64,000 nucleotides of DNA from Opitutia bacterium (GCA_029252625.1 JAQXBA010000078.1:25424-89423); one strand, 5' to 3'; counted from the first letter of the stretch, positions 9,371-18,730 are shown. Notes: generated from the letters alone by a model not told the origin. Numbers and translations are program-made.

Positions 9371-9999
9371 GCAAGCACGCGCGCAGGATTGCCAAAAACC
9401 TTTTGTCCGTCCTTGACCGAGCGAATCACAATTGAGCCTGCACCCACGTAGGAAAAATCGCCAATCGACTTACCAGGCACAATACGAACACCTGTCGCCA
9501 AAAAGGCTCCGACACCATAACGAGTGTTTCCAGTCAGGTCGCAATGCCCACTGATCGTGGCCCAAGCGCCGATCACCACATCGTGCCCCGCACTACTGTG
9601 GCAATTGATCGCAGCAAAGTCGCCGATCGAAATATCCGCAGTCAACGTCACGCGTGGGCATAGCACGACCCCGATCCCCAACTGAATATTCTCACCATGG
9701 ATGACGGACGGGTGCACCAGTGAAATGAATTTTGCCGAGCGCTCCATCAATGCCTGGCAGACCTGCTGCTTAATCATCGGAGCTCCAATCGCGCAGACAA
9801 ACACTTCGTCTGCAGCAGGTTGGTGCGCCTCAATCGAACCGATCACACCTGCTGGATACTGATAACCGTCGAGAGCATCCACATCATCATCTATAAACCC
9901 TGCAAGCTCCCAGGCTGTGCCGGAATCTGGATGATCACTGGCCCACCCATAGATTTCGCGCCCAAAACCGCCTGCCCCTACAATAATCAGTTTTTTCAT
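9367..9999 (-). CDS. NeuD/PglD-type sugar O- or N-acyltransferase
   Basis: The 210-residue protein has an N-terminal Rossmann-like PglD_N domain (KLIIVGAGGFGREIYGWA) and a C-terminal left-handed beta helix of hexapeptide repeats (IGDFAAINCHSSAGHDVVIG and following). The family uses acyl-CoA or acyl-ACP to acylate amino or hydroxy groups on nucleotide sugars such as UDP-4-amino sugars or sialic acids. The conserved His of the active site is probably in NCHSSAGHD. The ATG at 9999 matches the family start. It is the last gene of a seven-gene cluster with two ACPs, a ketoacyl synthase III, an acyl ligase and two SDRs, which suggests that its acyl donor is made by these genes. Confidence 0.88.
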   Translation of the reverse strand: MKKLIIVGAGGFGREIYGWASDHPDSGTAWELAGFIDDDVDALDGYQYPAGVIGSIEAHQPAADEVFVCAIGAPMIKQQVCQALMERSAKFISLVHPSVIHGENIQLGIGVVLCPRVTLTADISIGDFAAINCHSSAGHDVVIGAWATISGHCDLTGNTRYGVGAFLATGVRIVPGKSIGDFSYVGAGSIVIRSVKDGQKVFGNPARVLA

Positions 10000-10024
10000 A
10001 TTCGGCTGGATCAACAATTTCGCG

Positions 10025-10774
10025 CTACTGGATAGAAAAGCCTCCATCGACGGGAAGCGTAACACCCGTCACCCAACGGGACGATTCCGAAAGTAAAAAA
10101 GAGGCCGCAGCAGCGACATCCGCTGGCTGCCCAGTTCCAAGTGGATACGCTTTTAAATGCGCGGTGAGTGCTTCACCTGAGATACGCTCCGCAGCAGTGG
10201 CGGCCATCTCAGTCTCAATCATCCCCGGAGCCATACAGTTCACTCGTATTCTCTTCGGCGCAAGTTCCAGCGCAAGGCAACGCGCCGAGGCCTCCAGTCC
10301 GGCCTTACTTGCCGCATAGGCAGCATAACCAGCGCTACCACGCGCGGCTGCCACTGAAGACAGCCACACAATCGATGCACCCGCGTTCAACTTTTTATTT
10401 TTCAGTAAATCGCGAACCAGCAGCAGTGGCCCAGTCGTGTTCACATTCAAACAAGCCTCTAGGTCTGCGTCTTTTAAATAACGCACTGGAGCCACCGGAG
10501 CCACGCCCGCCGCATACACCAGTCCATCTAACACACCGACAGCCTCCACCAGTTGCGCACGTCCAGCAGAGTCACTCAAATCCACCGACAGCGAGTCCCC
10601 GCCCAACTCTTGAGCGAGCGCGTTCAGCTTCTCAGCATTGCGCCCTGAAATAACTAGCTCAGCGCCTTCAGCCTTTAAATGGCGCGCAATCGAACAGCCC
10701 AAGTCACCAGTCGCACCGACGACTAGGATCTGCTTATTCTTAAATTTATCGGAACCGCTCATAGTTAAGATCAC
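10025..10774 (-). CDS. SDR family oxidoreductase (FabG-like)
   Basis: This short-chain dehydrogenase has the cofactor loop GATGDLG, the Asn-Ser-Tyr-Lys catalytic set with WLSSVAA and YAAYAASKAG, and the C-terminal GVTLPVDGG typical of FabG/3-oxoacyl-ACP reductases. Beside a ketoacyl synthase III and an ACP, reduction of a 3-oxoacyl-ACP to 3-hydroxyacyl-ACP is likely. A GTG at 10774 overlaps the ACP stop as GTGA; the ATG at 10762 (MSGSDKFKNK) is an equally good start. The same GTGA junction occurs between the other ACP and SDR of this cluster, which supports translational coupling. Confidence 0.9.
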   Translation of the reverse strand: MILTMSGSDKFKNKQILVVGATGDLGCSIARHLKAEGAELVISGRNAEKLNALAQELGGDSLSVDLSDSAGRAQLVEAVGVLDGLVYAAGVAPVAPVRYLKDADLEACLNVNTTGPLLLVRDLLKNKKLNAGASIVWLSSVAAARGSAGYAAYAASKAGLEASARCLALELAPKRIRVNCMAPGMIETEMAATAAERISGEALTAHLKAYPLGTGQPADVAAAASFLLSESSRWVTGVTLPVDGGFSIQ

Positions 10775-10995
10775 TCACTCACTTGCGCAAACAGCCCCTC
10801 AAGCGTCTCACAGTTTTTTAATCTGTCAGCCTTTAAGCGCACATCGTATTCTGCATCGACCATCGCAATCACAGTCAGCACTGCCAACGAATCCCAGGCT
10901 TCAAGTTCTTTGAATTTGGTCGCTGCTGTTAATGAACCGGGCTCGATATCCTCGACCGCTTCTTCGAAATCTTCAATAAATTTTTCTACACTCAT
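10771..10995 (-). CDS. Acyl carrier protein
   Basis: This 74-residue acidic protein has the phosphopantetheine site in EAWDSLAVL, with Ser36 as the attachment residue. The motif DSL with a preceding acidic helix is typical of specialised ACPs rather than of the fatty acid synthase AcpP. It sits between the ketoacyl synthase III gene and an SDR with which it overlaps by four bases, so it most likely carries the acyl chain made by these enzymes. The ATG at 10995 (MSVEKFIEDF) was chosen; a start at 11004 adds three residues. Confidence 0.88.
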   Translation of the reverse strand: MSVEKFIEDFEEAVEDIEPGSLTAATKFKELEAWDSLAVLTVIAMVDAEYDVRLKADRLKNCETLEGLFAQVSE

Positions 10996-11045
10996 AGGCT
11001 GCATTTAAAAGATGAATACCGACTCTGGGTGCGCCTAACAAGTTT

Positions 11046-12128
11046 CTATTCACTCGGCACAAATTCAATAATTTCGCAGATCGCCAACTCGTCGATATCG
11101 AGAATCACGCTCGCCCACGAAAGACCCACGCCGAAGCCAGACAACAACACGCGCTGTGTGTCAGCGCCGCGCAGCACATCCTGCAACTCTCCGCACATTG
11201 CAGATGGGATCGAAGCCGAACTCTGATTCCCATAGCGCTCAACCGTCTGCATCGGCACTTTCCCAGGATCAACCTTTAAGCGCTTCGTAATATTACTAAG
11301 AATATAGCGATTGGCCTGATGAAACACGAAATAATCCACCGCATGCAGATCCAGCCCGGCATAGTCGACTAAATCCCGCACTGCCTTCGGCTCCTCGATA
11401 ATCGAAAAATTAAAGATCTCGGCACCATCCATAAAAAGGTTTTCAGGCGAACGTACGTTACCACTATTATCTGTCACCTCAGCCTGCGTCTCTACCGAAC
11501 TCGGCCTGCGTTGACCGCCGGCTGGCACTATTAATTTATCAAAACCCTTTCCATCCGTCTCAAGACTAAACCACGCAGGGCATTCGTAGATACTGCGCTG
11601 GATCAATGTCGCACTGCCCCCGTCGCCAAACAATGGTGCCACCGCCCGATCTTTTGGATTTACCAGTCGGCTAATCGTATCTCCCGCAAGTAACAACACC
11701 CGCTCACAACCACCCGCGCTAATCATCATATGAGCCAACCACAACCCATACACATAGCCCGAACAACCCAAATTCACATCCAATGCCGCGCAGCTTTTTG
11801 GCAAATCCAGACGCCCGTGCAGCACTGCAGCATTACACGGCTGCAAATAATCTGGCGTCTGCGTCACAAAAATCACCGCGTCAATCGCCTCAGGCGCTAG
11901 GCTCGTGCCTTTCAATAATTGACGCGCAGCCGCCTCACAAAGATCCGCCGCGGTCACGCCCGCCTCCACAACACGACGCCGATCCAGCCCAATGGTTTTC
12001 TTCAAGCGTGCAATTTGCTTCTCGTTGCCACCAAACAGGTCGATTTCGTCATCGATACATTTCTCTAGAGGTGGCACACAGGTAACGACCCCGCGGACTT
12101 GAACCTGATTAAAACTGCATTTTGCCAT
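11046..12128 (-). CDS. 3-oxoacyl-ACP synthase III family protein (FabH-like)
   Basis: The 360-residue protein has the thiolase-fold Cys-His-Asn triad: Cys122 in [11 protein letters not shown], His270 in FHQANRYI and Asn301 in [15 protein letters not shown] enzymes condense acyl-CoA with malonyl-ACP. Here it is flanked by an ACP and an acyl-adenylating ligase rather than by fatty acid synthase genes, so it is probably not the housekeeping FabH but makes a short 3-oxoacyl-ACP for a special product. The ATG at 12128 (MAKCSF) is preferred to a GTG/ATG at 12140. It is 64 bp downstream of the ligase gene. Confidence 0.9.
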   Translation of the reverse strand: MAKCSFNQVQVRGVVTCVPPLEKCIDDEIDLFGGNEKQIARLKKTIGLDRRRVVEAGVTAADLCEAAARQLLKGTSLAPEAIDAVIFVTQTPDYLQPCNAAVLHGRLDLPKSCAALDVNLGCSGYVYGLWLAHMMISAGGCERVLLLAGDTISRLVNPKDRAVAPLFGDGGSATLIQRSIYECPAWFSLETDGKGFDKLIVPAGGQRRPSSVETQAEVTDNSGNVRSPENLFMDGAEIFNFSIIEEPKAVRDLVDYAGLDLHAVDYFVFHQANRYILSNITKRLKVDPGKVPMQTVERYGNQSSASIPSAMCGELQDVLRGADTQRVLLSGFGVGLSWASVILDIDELAICEIIEFVPSE

Positions 12129-12192
12129 AACACTAACCATGCGCAGGATCGCACAAAGTGAAAGCCCATTTTACCGAGAATCCACAACTGCT

Positions 12193-13521
12193 CTATCCTC
12201 GCTTTAGCCGATCCGTCATCGACAGCTCAGAGCACAACTCGACCGAAGCTGGAATCTTCCAATTCGCAAGCCGCCCCCGGCAATGACTCCGGATCAAACG
12301 CTTCCACGTACGTAAATCTTGCCTCGATGCAGTCACGATTTTACAGGCGACCATACTCCCAGTGACCGGAGCGGATTTTCCAAACACAGCGCAGGCATCC
12401 ACGCCCTCGATCTCCGAGAGCACCTGCTCTACTTCTGCAGGGTGAACCTTCTGTCCACCCACATTGATTAACTGACTACGCCTGCCAGTAATACGTAAAT
12501 AACCATCTTCCGCCTCTTCTACTAAATCTCCAGTTCGATACCAACCATCGGCCTCCAGCGACGATCCATCCGTATTTAAATAGCCCAATATCCGCGAACT
12601 CGTCTTCAGCCACAACTCAGCATCCTGCACACGCCATTCGACACCTGAATCTTCAATCCGAAAATATACACTGTCGGTGCGCTGACTCTTGATACGGATC
12701 GCTCCAGTTTCACTGGTGCCAAATTTCTGCTGAAATGCCGCATTTGGGAATGCTCTAACCAAGCGCCCCAAGAGCGCGGGCGACATCGGCTCTGCTCCAT
12801 ACGCAATCACTTCCAAACTGGAACAATCGAATTGCTCCGGAACATGCGCCAGCAGCAGGAGATTTAAAAACGTCGGCGACGCTGGTAATATATTAACATC
12901 ATAGCGTTCAACCACCTCGCCCACTGAAAGCGCAGTGCGCGCCTCCGGCACCACCAAGGTCGAACCTGCAAAGAGTGTTCGAAACGCAGAGTCCAGCCCG
13001 CCGATGTGATCAGCCAGCAGCAATTGTACGGTCCGTCCCCCTCGCGGGCGCACTTCACGATACCGCTCCAAGAGCGCATCCAAATCATGCAACATCCCCT
13101 TAGGCTCACCACTGGTGCCACTACTAAACAGGATCAAGCCCGCATGCCCACGCGCCGATAGCTGCTTAATTAACTCCGAATCACTCGCGATCGACGACTG
13201 CGAGCGCAGGCCCTCTGAGTTCAGCAGAAAGGTTGCTCCGGCAATACGCTGTTGCTCGACTTGCTCAGCGATTGGCATCTCCGAGGATAGCGGCAACGCG
13301 ATCTGCTTTAAGCGGACGATGGCCAAAACCGCAGCCAGCGTGCGTATCGTGAGATCCATCTGAATCGCAATCACCTCTGGCGCTTGGCCCCGCGTAGAAG
13401 AAAGCAACGTTTCCATTCGATCCACTTCAGCAACAAAATCGGCATACGTCCAAGTGCGCCCGTGCTCGTAACAAGCAACCTTGGCACCAAAATCGACAAA
13501 CTGCTGATCAATCCAGCCCAC
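12193..13521 (-). CDS. AMP-dependent acyl ligase (ANL superfamily)
   Basis: The 442-residue enzyme has the adenylation core motif LFSSGTSGEPKG at residues 131-142, the A5 motif KFGTSETG, the WYRTGDLVE motif and the hinge GRRSQLINVGG. The last residues (SMTDRLKRG) contain the catalytic lysine of the C-terminal subdomain, so the protein is complete although short. It adenylates a carboxylic acid and loads it on CoA or an ACP; the two ACP genes of the cluster are the likely acceptors. It starts with GTG three bases after the SDR stop. The substrate is not predictable by eye. Confidence 0.88.
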   Translation of the reverse strand: MGWIDQQFVDFGAKVACYEHGRTWTYADFVAEVDRMETLLSSTRGQAPEVIAIQMDLTIRTLAAVLAIVRLKQIALPLSSEMPIAEQVEQQRIAGATFLLNSEGLRSQSSIASDSELIKQLSARGHAGLILFSSGTSGEPKGMLHDLDALLERYREVRPRGGRTVQLLLADHIGGLDSAFRTLFAGSTLVVPEARTALSVGEVVERYDVNILPASPTFLNLLLLAHVPEQFDCSSLEVIAYGAEPMSPALLGRLVRAFPNAAFQQKFGTSETGAIRIKSQRTDSVYFRIEDSGVEWRVQDAELWLKTSSRILGYLNTDGSSLEADGWYRTGDLVEEAEDGYLRITGRRSQLINVGGQKVHPAEVEQVLSEIEGVDACAVFGKSAPVTGSMVACKIVTASRQDLRTWKRLIRSHCRGRLANWKIPASVELCSELSMTDRLKRG

Positions 13522-13524
13522 AAC

Positions 13525-14220
13525 TTAAGTCACTCCACCCAAATAGAGCACTTGGCCAGTGATAAAGTCGCTCTCCGCCCTCAGGAAGAAATCGACCGCA
13601 TTGATCACGTCCGCCGCCTCGCCGTAGCGCGGAATCGCCTGCCGCGCGAGTAACGCATCCATCTTTTGCGACGACACCCCCTTAATCAGATCCGTCAATA
13701 CTGGCGTCGGCCCTAAAGCATTCACCGTAATGCGCAGCTCGGCCAACTCACGCGCCATGATCCGCGTCAAACTCTCCACTGCCGCCTTGCTGGCCGCATA
13801 AACTGCCTCACCTTCCAAATTCAGCGGATGCGCCACGGTCGTAAAATTAACGATGCGAGGCTGCTTAGCCTTTCGCATCAGCTTCGCGAACTCACGGCAA
13901 AACAAGAACGTACCGACTACATTGGTCTGCAAAATCGCATTTACCGTCGAACCCGGCGTCAACAAGCAATGATTCATCGAGGCGATCCCAGCATTATTTA
14001 GTAGCGCATCGACGGCACCGACTTGTCGCTTCACATTGCGCGCCATTTTAATCACGGCGGATTCATCACTCACATCTAATGCATAGTGCCGATACTGAGC
14101 GTGCTCGATCGATGATTCACCGCGGCTACAGCCGATGACTCCCCAGCCTTCAGCCAGATAATGCTCCGCCAACGAGCGGCCGATCCCCTTGCGCGTGCCA
14201 GTAATTACGATCTGCTTCAC
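13525..14220 (-). CDS. SDR family oxidoreductase
   Basis: This 231-residue short-chain dehydrogenase has TGTRKGIGRSLAE as the nucleotide-binding loop, NNAGIASMNH and the YAASKAAVES active-site helix with Tyr and Lys. It is a second SDR of the cluster and differs clearly from the one at 10.0-10.8 kb, so each probably performs a separate step. The GTG start at 14220 overlaps the stop of the upstream ACP as GTGA. The substrate may be an ACP-bound acyl chain or a nucleotide sugar; sequence alone does not decide. Confidence 0.88.
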   Translation of the reverse strand: MKQIVITGTRKGIGRSLAEHYLAEGWGVIGCSRGESSIEHAQYRHYALDVSDESAVIKMARNVKRQVGAVDALLNNAGIASMNHCLLTPGSTVNAILQTNVVGTFLFCREFAKLMRKAKQPRIVNFTTVAHPLNLEGEAVYAASKAAVESLTRIMARELAELRITVNALGPTPVLTDLIKGVSSQKMDALLARQAIPRYGEAADVINAVDFFLRAESDFITGQVLYLGGVT

Positions 14221-14513
14221 GCTTCGATCCTCTCTAACACGGCTTCCGCGAGCGTCTTAACAGTCAAAAACGGCGAATGTCGCGCGCTCATGGCTTTCTC
14301 ATCGGCAAGTGCAATCGCAACTCCGAATTGCTCAGAAACAACATCCTCCACATCGGCAAGGAGGTTTACCAAGGCCATACTATCGAGGACTCCATCGTTG
14401 CCATACAGCGCAGATTCGGCGCTTGGGTTCTTCAATGCAACTAAATCAAAATCTGCGGCTAACAATCGTACCGATTCAATTACAAGAACTTCAACTTCTT
14501 CAGAGCTAGGCAT
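14217..14513 (-). CDS. Acyl carrier protein (second, cluster first gene)
   Basis: The 98-residue protein has a phosphopantetheine attachment site GVLDSMALVNL with Ser45. It is longer than a typical ACP through an N-terminal helix and a linker, and it has a DSM core often found in carrier proteins of modified-sugar or amino-acid pathways. It is the promoter-proximal gene of the cluster and overlaps the SDR start. I chose ATG 14513 (MPSSEEVEV); an upstream start at 14528 is possible. Confidence 0.85.
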   Translation of the reverse strand: MPSSEEVEVLVIESVRLLAADFDLVALKNPSAESALYGNDGVLDSMALVNLLADVEDVVSEQFGVAIALADEKAMSARHSPFLTVKTLAEAVLERIEA

Positions 14514-14799
14514 AATAAGTTTTATCAATCATCAGCATTCAGATAGGAACAGTAAAATAAATAAGGCATCCCTCGCTGATCGATCGCAGTACAAATTGAG
14601 TAATGCATCGACAAATCGAGCAAGAAAGAAAAAAACATCTATTTGGGCGTTCCGGCCGTCCATCAAAATGCGCAACAAAGTCATTGCACCCGAGCGAAAG
14701 CTCTACTTACATGTTGATTAATTTGAACGTCGTTGCTCACTTGAGTACGGGCGTTCAATTCGAAATCTCAAACAATTAAAGCCACAAGAAAGGAAACAC

Positions 14800-15255
14800 T
14801 TGGACTTAAAAGCTATCAAACAGGTCGTCGATATGATGAAACGCTCGGAAATTTCCGAGTTTGAAATCGAGGAGAAAGACTTTAAACTACGCCTCTGTCG
14901 CAAGAACGGCGAAACTCAAATTATCCATGCGGCTGCTCCACTCGCCGCAGCTCCAGCAGCTCCAGCTCCAGCTGCTCCAGCTGCTCCAGCTGCTGCTCCG
15001 CTTGAAGAACAAGGCATTTCGATGGTGAAGTCGCCAATGGTTGGAACTTTTTATACTGCCGCTTCGCCTGAAAGCCCTGCTTTCGCAAAGGTCGGCACTA
15101 AGGTTGGCGCAGACTCCATTGTTTGCATCATTGAAGCGATGAAGGTCATGAACGAAATTCAATCCGAAATCAGTGGCACCATCACTGAAATCCTAGTCGA
15201 AAATGGCGCAGCGGTCGAATACGGCCAACCTCTCTTCAAAGTTAAAACGGCTTAA
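14800..15255 (+). CDS. accB: Biotin carboxyl carrier protein of acetyl-CoA carboxylase
   Basis: AccB carries biotin between the carboxylase AccC and the carboxyltransferase AccAD in the first step of fatty acid synthesis. The 151-residue protein has the biotinyl lysine K115 in EAMKVMNE, the thumb-containing C-terminal domain and an Ala/Pro-rich linker at residues 44-67. The only sensible start is TTG at 14800, preceded by AAGAAAGGA about 7 bases upstream, a good Shine-Dalgarno. It is followed by accC after 5 bases. The TTG start may keep its level low. Confidence 0.95.
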   Translation: MDLKAIKQVVDMMKRSEISEFEIEEKDFKLRLCRKNGETQIIHAAAPLAAAPAAPAPAAPAAPAAAPLEEQGISMVKSPMVGTFYTAASPESPAFAKVGTKVGADSIVCIIEAMKVMNEIQSEISGTITEILVENGAAVEYGQPLFKVKTA

Positions 15256-15260
15256 TCCGT

Positions 15261-16625
15261 ATGCTTAAAAAAGTCCTTATTGCCAATCGAGGTGAAATCG
15301 CACTTCGCATTGTTCGCGCTTGTAACGAACTTGGAATTAAGACGCTCGCAGTCTATTCCGAGGCCGACGAGCAGTCTCTCCACGTGCAACTTGCTGATGA
15401 GGCGATATGCATCGGCCCAGCCGCGGGTAACCTCAGCTACTTAAAAGCAGACCGCATCATTGCGGCTGCCGAAATCGCCGACGTAGATGGCATCCACCCC
15501 GGCTACGGCTTCTTGGCGGAAAATGCTGACTTCGCGGAGCAATGTGGCGAGTGCGGCATTAAATTCATCGGCCCAGGTGCCGAGGCGATCATCAACTTCG
15601 GCGACAAAGCCAAGGCACGCGATATGGCGATCAAAGCCAAAGTCCCAGTGATCCCAGGCAGCGACGGCACCGTCGACAACGAAGAAGAAGCCATCACTAC
15701 CGCAAAAAAGATTGGCTACCCGGTCATTATCAAGGCCGTCGCTGGCGGTGGAGGTAAAGGCATGCGCACCGCGCACAACGCAGTCTCATTCGTCAAAGAG
15801 TATAACAATGCCCGAAACGAAGCCGAAAAAGCGTTCGGCAACGGTGCCGTATATCTTGAACGCTTTCTCGACGCACCACGCCACATCGAGATCCAACTAC
15901 TCGGCGACCAATTCGGCAACGTCATTCACCTTGGTGAACGCGATTGCTCTATTCAACGTCGCCACCAGAAGGTCATCGAAGAGGCCCCTTCCCCTTTCAT
16001 CTCTGACGATATTCGTAAGAAAATGGGGCGTGATGCGGTCAAACTGGCCAAATCGGTCAACTACGAAGGCGCGGGCACCGTCGAATTCCTCGTTGATGGC
16101 AATGGCGACTATTTTTTCATCGAAATGAATACGCGTATCCAAGTGGAGCACGGCGTGACTGAAGAAGTCACTGGCGTCGACTTGGTTAAAGAGCAACTCC
16201 TCATCGCCAGCGGACAAAAACTCAGCTACGAGCAAAAGGACATACAAATTACTAAGCACTGCATCGAATGCCGCGTATGTGCCGAAGATCCGAGCCGTAA
16301 TTTCGCGCCCTGTCCAGGTGAAATCGGCCTTTATTATGCTCCAGGCGGGCACGGTGTGCGTATCGACTCGCATTGCTACAGCGGTTACACAATCCCCCCT
16401 TACTACGACAGTATGATCGCCAAAGTCATGACAATCGCCAAAACACGCGAACTTGCGCTGGACCGCATGGATCGCGCACTCGGCGAATACTTGATTCATG
16501 GCATCAAAACGAATATTCCATTCTCGCGCGCAATCATCCGCGATCCAATCTTTCGCGAAGGCAAAGCCACAACCAAGTATATCGAAGAATTTATTGAGCG
16601 CGTGCCCAAGGATCTTTACACCTAA
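15261..16625 (+). CDS. accC: Acetyl-CoA carboxylase, biotin carboxylase subunit
   Basis: AccC carboxylates the biotin on AccB with ATP and bicarbonate. The 454-residue length is normal. The ATP-grasp glycine-rich loop [12 protein letters not shown] lies near residue 160, [20 protein letters not shown] is the conserved biotin/bicarbonate segment, and [14 protein letters not shown] holds the catalytic Arg. The final region from about 330 is the biotin carboxylase C-terminal domain. It shares an operon with accB, and an Asp23-family gene follows 27 bases later, an order also known in Bacillus (accB-accC-yqhY). Confidence 0.97.
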   Translation: MLKKVLIANRGEIALRIVRACNELGIKTLAVYSEADEQSLHVQLADEAICIGPAAGNLSYLKADRIIAAAEIADVDGIHPGYGFLAENADFAEQCGECGIKFIGPGAEAIINFGDKAKARDMAIKAKVPVIPGSDGTVDNEEEAITTAKKIGYPVIIKAVAGGGGKGMRTAHNAVSFVKEYNNARNEAEKAFGNGAVYLERFLDAPRHIEIQLLGDQFGNVIHLGERDCSIQRRHQKVIEEAPSPFISDDIRKKMGRDAVKLAKSVNYEGAGTVEFLVDGNGDYFFIEMNTRIQVEHGVTEEVTGVDLVKEQLLIASGQKLSYEQKDIQITKHCIECRVCAEDPSRNFAPCPGEIGLYYAPGGHGVRIDSHCYSGYTIPPYYDSMIAKVMTIAKTRELALDRMDRALGEYLIHGIKTNIPFSRAIIRDPIFREGKATTKYIEEFIERVPKDLYT

Positions 16626-16652
16626 TAGTAACAACAGTACATTGCACCAATC

Positions 16653-17099
16653 ATGAGCAACAAATCTGAAAACAACCAAGAGTCCACAATCCCTACTGTG
16701 TCCGAAGGCTCGAACACATTAGGTGACATCCGCATCAATCACAGTGTGGTCGCGAGCATTGTTCGCTTGGCTGCGCTCGAAGTCGCAGGCGTCACCGCAG
16801 TTGGCGGTGGTTTCGTTGATGGAATCGCAGAGATCTTCTCTAAAAAAGGCGATGAGCGCGGCGTCCGCGTCGATGAAGACGAAGTTGGTGACTACCAAAT
16901 TGAAATCCGTGTGATATTACGCTTCGGAGTTGAACTCGCGACAGTCGGCAATGAAATCCAGCAGCGTATCGCTGAGCAGATCGAGAAAATGACTAGCAAA
17001 AGTGTCGCCCGCGTCAATGTTATCATCGACGGCGTGCGCACCATTGAAGAGGAAAAAGAAGCGAAAGACGAGTGGGACGAGCAAGCACACGTTGACTAG
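16653..17099 (+). CDS. Asp23/Gls24 family envelope stress response protein
   Basis: This 148-residue protein shows the family core: [51 protein letters not shown] and the final VNVIIDGV strand. Flanks are acidic and variable. In Firmicutes YqhY and Asp23 proteins sit beside acc genes or at the membrane through AmaP and affect acetyl-CoA carboxylase control or envelope stress. Its place directly after accC and before an AmaP-like membrane protein suggests an analogous pair here. A role in fatty acid synthesis control is inferred from context only. Confidence 0.9.
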   Translation: MSNKSENNQESTIPTVSEGSNTLGDIRINHSVVASIVRLAALEVAGVTAVGGGFVDGIAEIFSKKGDERGVRVDEDEVGDYQIEIRVILRFGVELATVGNEIQQRIAEQIEKMTSKSVARVNVIIDGVRTIEEEKEAKDEWDEQAHVD

Positions 17100-17145
17100 A
17101 CACAACAAAGATCTCGCCCTCCATTTCGCAAACCAATAAGCACTG

Positions 17146-17691
17146 ATGAATTGGCCTGAAACGATTAAGTTATTCAACCTTCTCACTGAGCCCGCTTATT
17201 TATATGCAGCCGGAGCAATTATTGCACTCGCGCTATTTCTGATACTGCTGGTCCGACGTCAGCCCAACAAAATAGTTGCTTATCGAACCGAGAATGGCCG
17301 CGTGATGGTCTGCCGCTCTGCGATTGTCGAACTGATCCGTACCTCTTGTGAACAACTCGAAAATGTCGCAAAACCAATTGTCAAAATAAAGATCAAAGGC
17401 AAGACCACTCACTTCGACATCCGCATCCAACTCAAAAGCAGTGGCCGGCTCAGAGACATCGAACAAACCTTGCAGGTCCACCTGCGTCAAAATCTTACCG
17501 AAAATCTCGGCATTGAACATTTGGGCCAGATCAACATCGTCGCTTCAGGCTTCAAGAGCGGCTGTATTCAAGCCTCTAGCCCCATTATAAGTAAAGAACA
17601 AGAGCCTTTCACAGCACTGGAAACCGTCGCCCCCGCTGAGTCAGATACTACCACAGCACTCACAGAAGAGCTCGAAAAAAAGTCGCTCTAG
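17146..17691 (+). CDS. AmaP-like membrane anchor for Asp23-family protein
   Basis: The 181-residue protein has one N-terminal transmembrane segment (residues about 19-36, YAAGAIIALALFLILLV) followed by a basic stop (RRQPNK) and a cytoplasmic domain with a beta strand pattern (VKIKIKGKTTHFDIRIQLK). That domain resembles an Asp23-like fold, as in AmaP, which anchors Asp23 at the membrane in Staphylococcus. It follows the Asp23 gene by 46 bases. The C-terminal 40 residues are Thr/Ser/Glu rich and probably disordered. The AmaP assignment rests on topology and neighbour rather than on strong motifs. Confidence 0.65.
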   Translation: MNWPETIKLFNLLTEPAYLYAAGAIIALALFLILLVRRQPNKIVAYRTENGRVMVCRSAIVELIRTSCEQLENVAKPIVKIKIKGKTTHFDIRIQLKSSGRLRDIEQTLQVHLRQNLTENLGIEHLGQINIVASGFKSGCIQASSPIISKEQEPFTALETVAPAESDTTTALTEELEKKSL

Positions 17692-17764
17692 CGGCGAATC
17701 GGTCCATCGCGAAACATTCTCCGATGAACCGAGCGCCACAGTTGCGGTCTAAATCGTTGATCCG

Positions 17765-18229
17765 ATGAGACATTTGACCTCCATAACGACATTCGCCGCC
17801 GCGTGGATCAGCACGATGCTGCTGCTCGCTGCCTGCAGCCCGAAGTCCACGCTCGAGCTAGGTCTCGACGATCTCTCCGCGCGCTTTGTTGCAGCCAACC
17901 AAGCCGACACGATCGAACCGATGCTAAAGCTCTACTACTTAAAAGGTTGCGACAGTTTCATTACCTCTCGCCTAAAAGGTGCCCTAGACTACGAGCTAGG
18001 ACTGCCGATTCAGCAAATCGAATTCGAAGCGCTCTCGGGCGCTTCAGAAGAAACAATCAATTTCACCCACAACGGCGCCAATTATGGACCCAGCCTCACG
18101 CCGCGCTACCGGATGCGAGTGCGCTACGCAGTTGAAGACCATTTCAGCAGCCTCTTCACGGTCGGGCAAAATCCCACCGGCGAATGGCAAATCATCTGCG
18201 CTAAACCGAAGCCCTCAATTCGTTACTAA
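17765..18229 (+). CDS. Putative lipoprotein of unknown function
   Basis: The 154-residue product begins with a signal peptide ending in the lipobox LLAACS, Cys24 being the likely acylated residue. The mature part has no motif I recognise; it carries a pattern of short beta strands and the Cys residues at 62 and 148, which could pair in the periplasm. It is 74 bases after the AmaP-like gene on the same strand and may be cotranscribed. Confidence 0.6.
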   Translation: MRHLTSITTFAAAWISTMLLLAACSPKSTLELGLDDLSARFVAANQADTIEPMLKLYYLKGCDSFITSRLKGALDYELGLPIQQIEFEALSGASEETINFTHNGANYGPSLTPRYRMRVRYAVEDHFSSLFTVGQNPTGEWQIICAKPKPSIRY

Positions 18230-18300
18230 ACAACGCGGCGACCGAGGCAGATCGCATCCTCGGAGTTGACAAGCCGAATAATTAGCAACACTTAGGGCTT

Positions 18301-18636
18301 ATGAAGATTATCGCTTACTTAAAACCGACCTGCGGGTGGAGCATGGGTGTCCGTGCGATCATGAAGAAGCACGGCCTCGAATTCGAAGACCGCGACATTA
18401 TTAACAATGCGGATCAATACGCTGAAATGGTCGAAAAATCAGGTCAACCACTCTCGCCTTGTGTCGAAATCAATGGGCATATGCTTGCCGATGTCAGTGG
18501 TGATGAAGTTGAAGCCTACATGCTCAAAGTAGGCCTCGTCACTGCAAACAGCGCTGTCGCAGACGCTCCGACCAACGCAGCCTGCACCGACGAAGAACAT
18601 GAAGCCATGCGTTCGAAGACGATTCGTTTCTTCTAA
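18301..18636 (+). CDS. Glutaredoxin family protein
   Basis: The 111-residue protein is glutaredoxin-like over residues 1-80. LKPTCGWSMGVRAIMKK has a single active-site Cys11 in a CGWS motif, so it is monothiol at this site, and SPCVEINGHML at 51-61 holds the cis-Pro followed by a second Cys. DVSGDEVEAYML matches the GSH-binding Asp/Ser loop. The last 30 residues, with another Cys (NAACTDEEH), are an extension of unknown role. Thiol-disulfide exchange or iron-sulfur handling is likely; the gene precedes gltB, an iron-sulfur enzyme, but with a 260-bp gap. Confidence 0.85.
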   Translation: MKIIAYLKPTCGWSMGVRAIMKKHGLEFEDRDIINNADQYAEMVEKSGQPLSPCVEINGHMLADVSGDEVEAYMLKVGLVTANSAVADAPTNAACTDEEHEAMRSKTIRFF

Positions 18637-18730
18637 GCACCCATGCAGGAGAAATACTTAATTCCTTAAAGTCTTTCTCCACAACACGGATCCGGTCCGT
18701 TTTTTGCTACCGAATATGCTGCAGTTGACT

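Noticed and set aside
15897..16679. Long minus-strand reading frame opposite accC
   Set aside because: It is the mirror frame of a strongly supported biotin carboxylase gene, with no motif and an unnatural composition.
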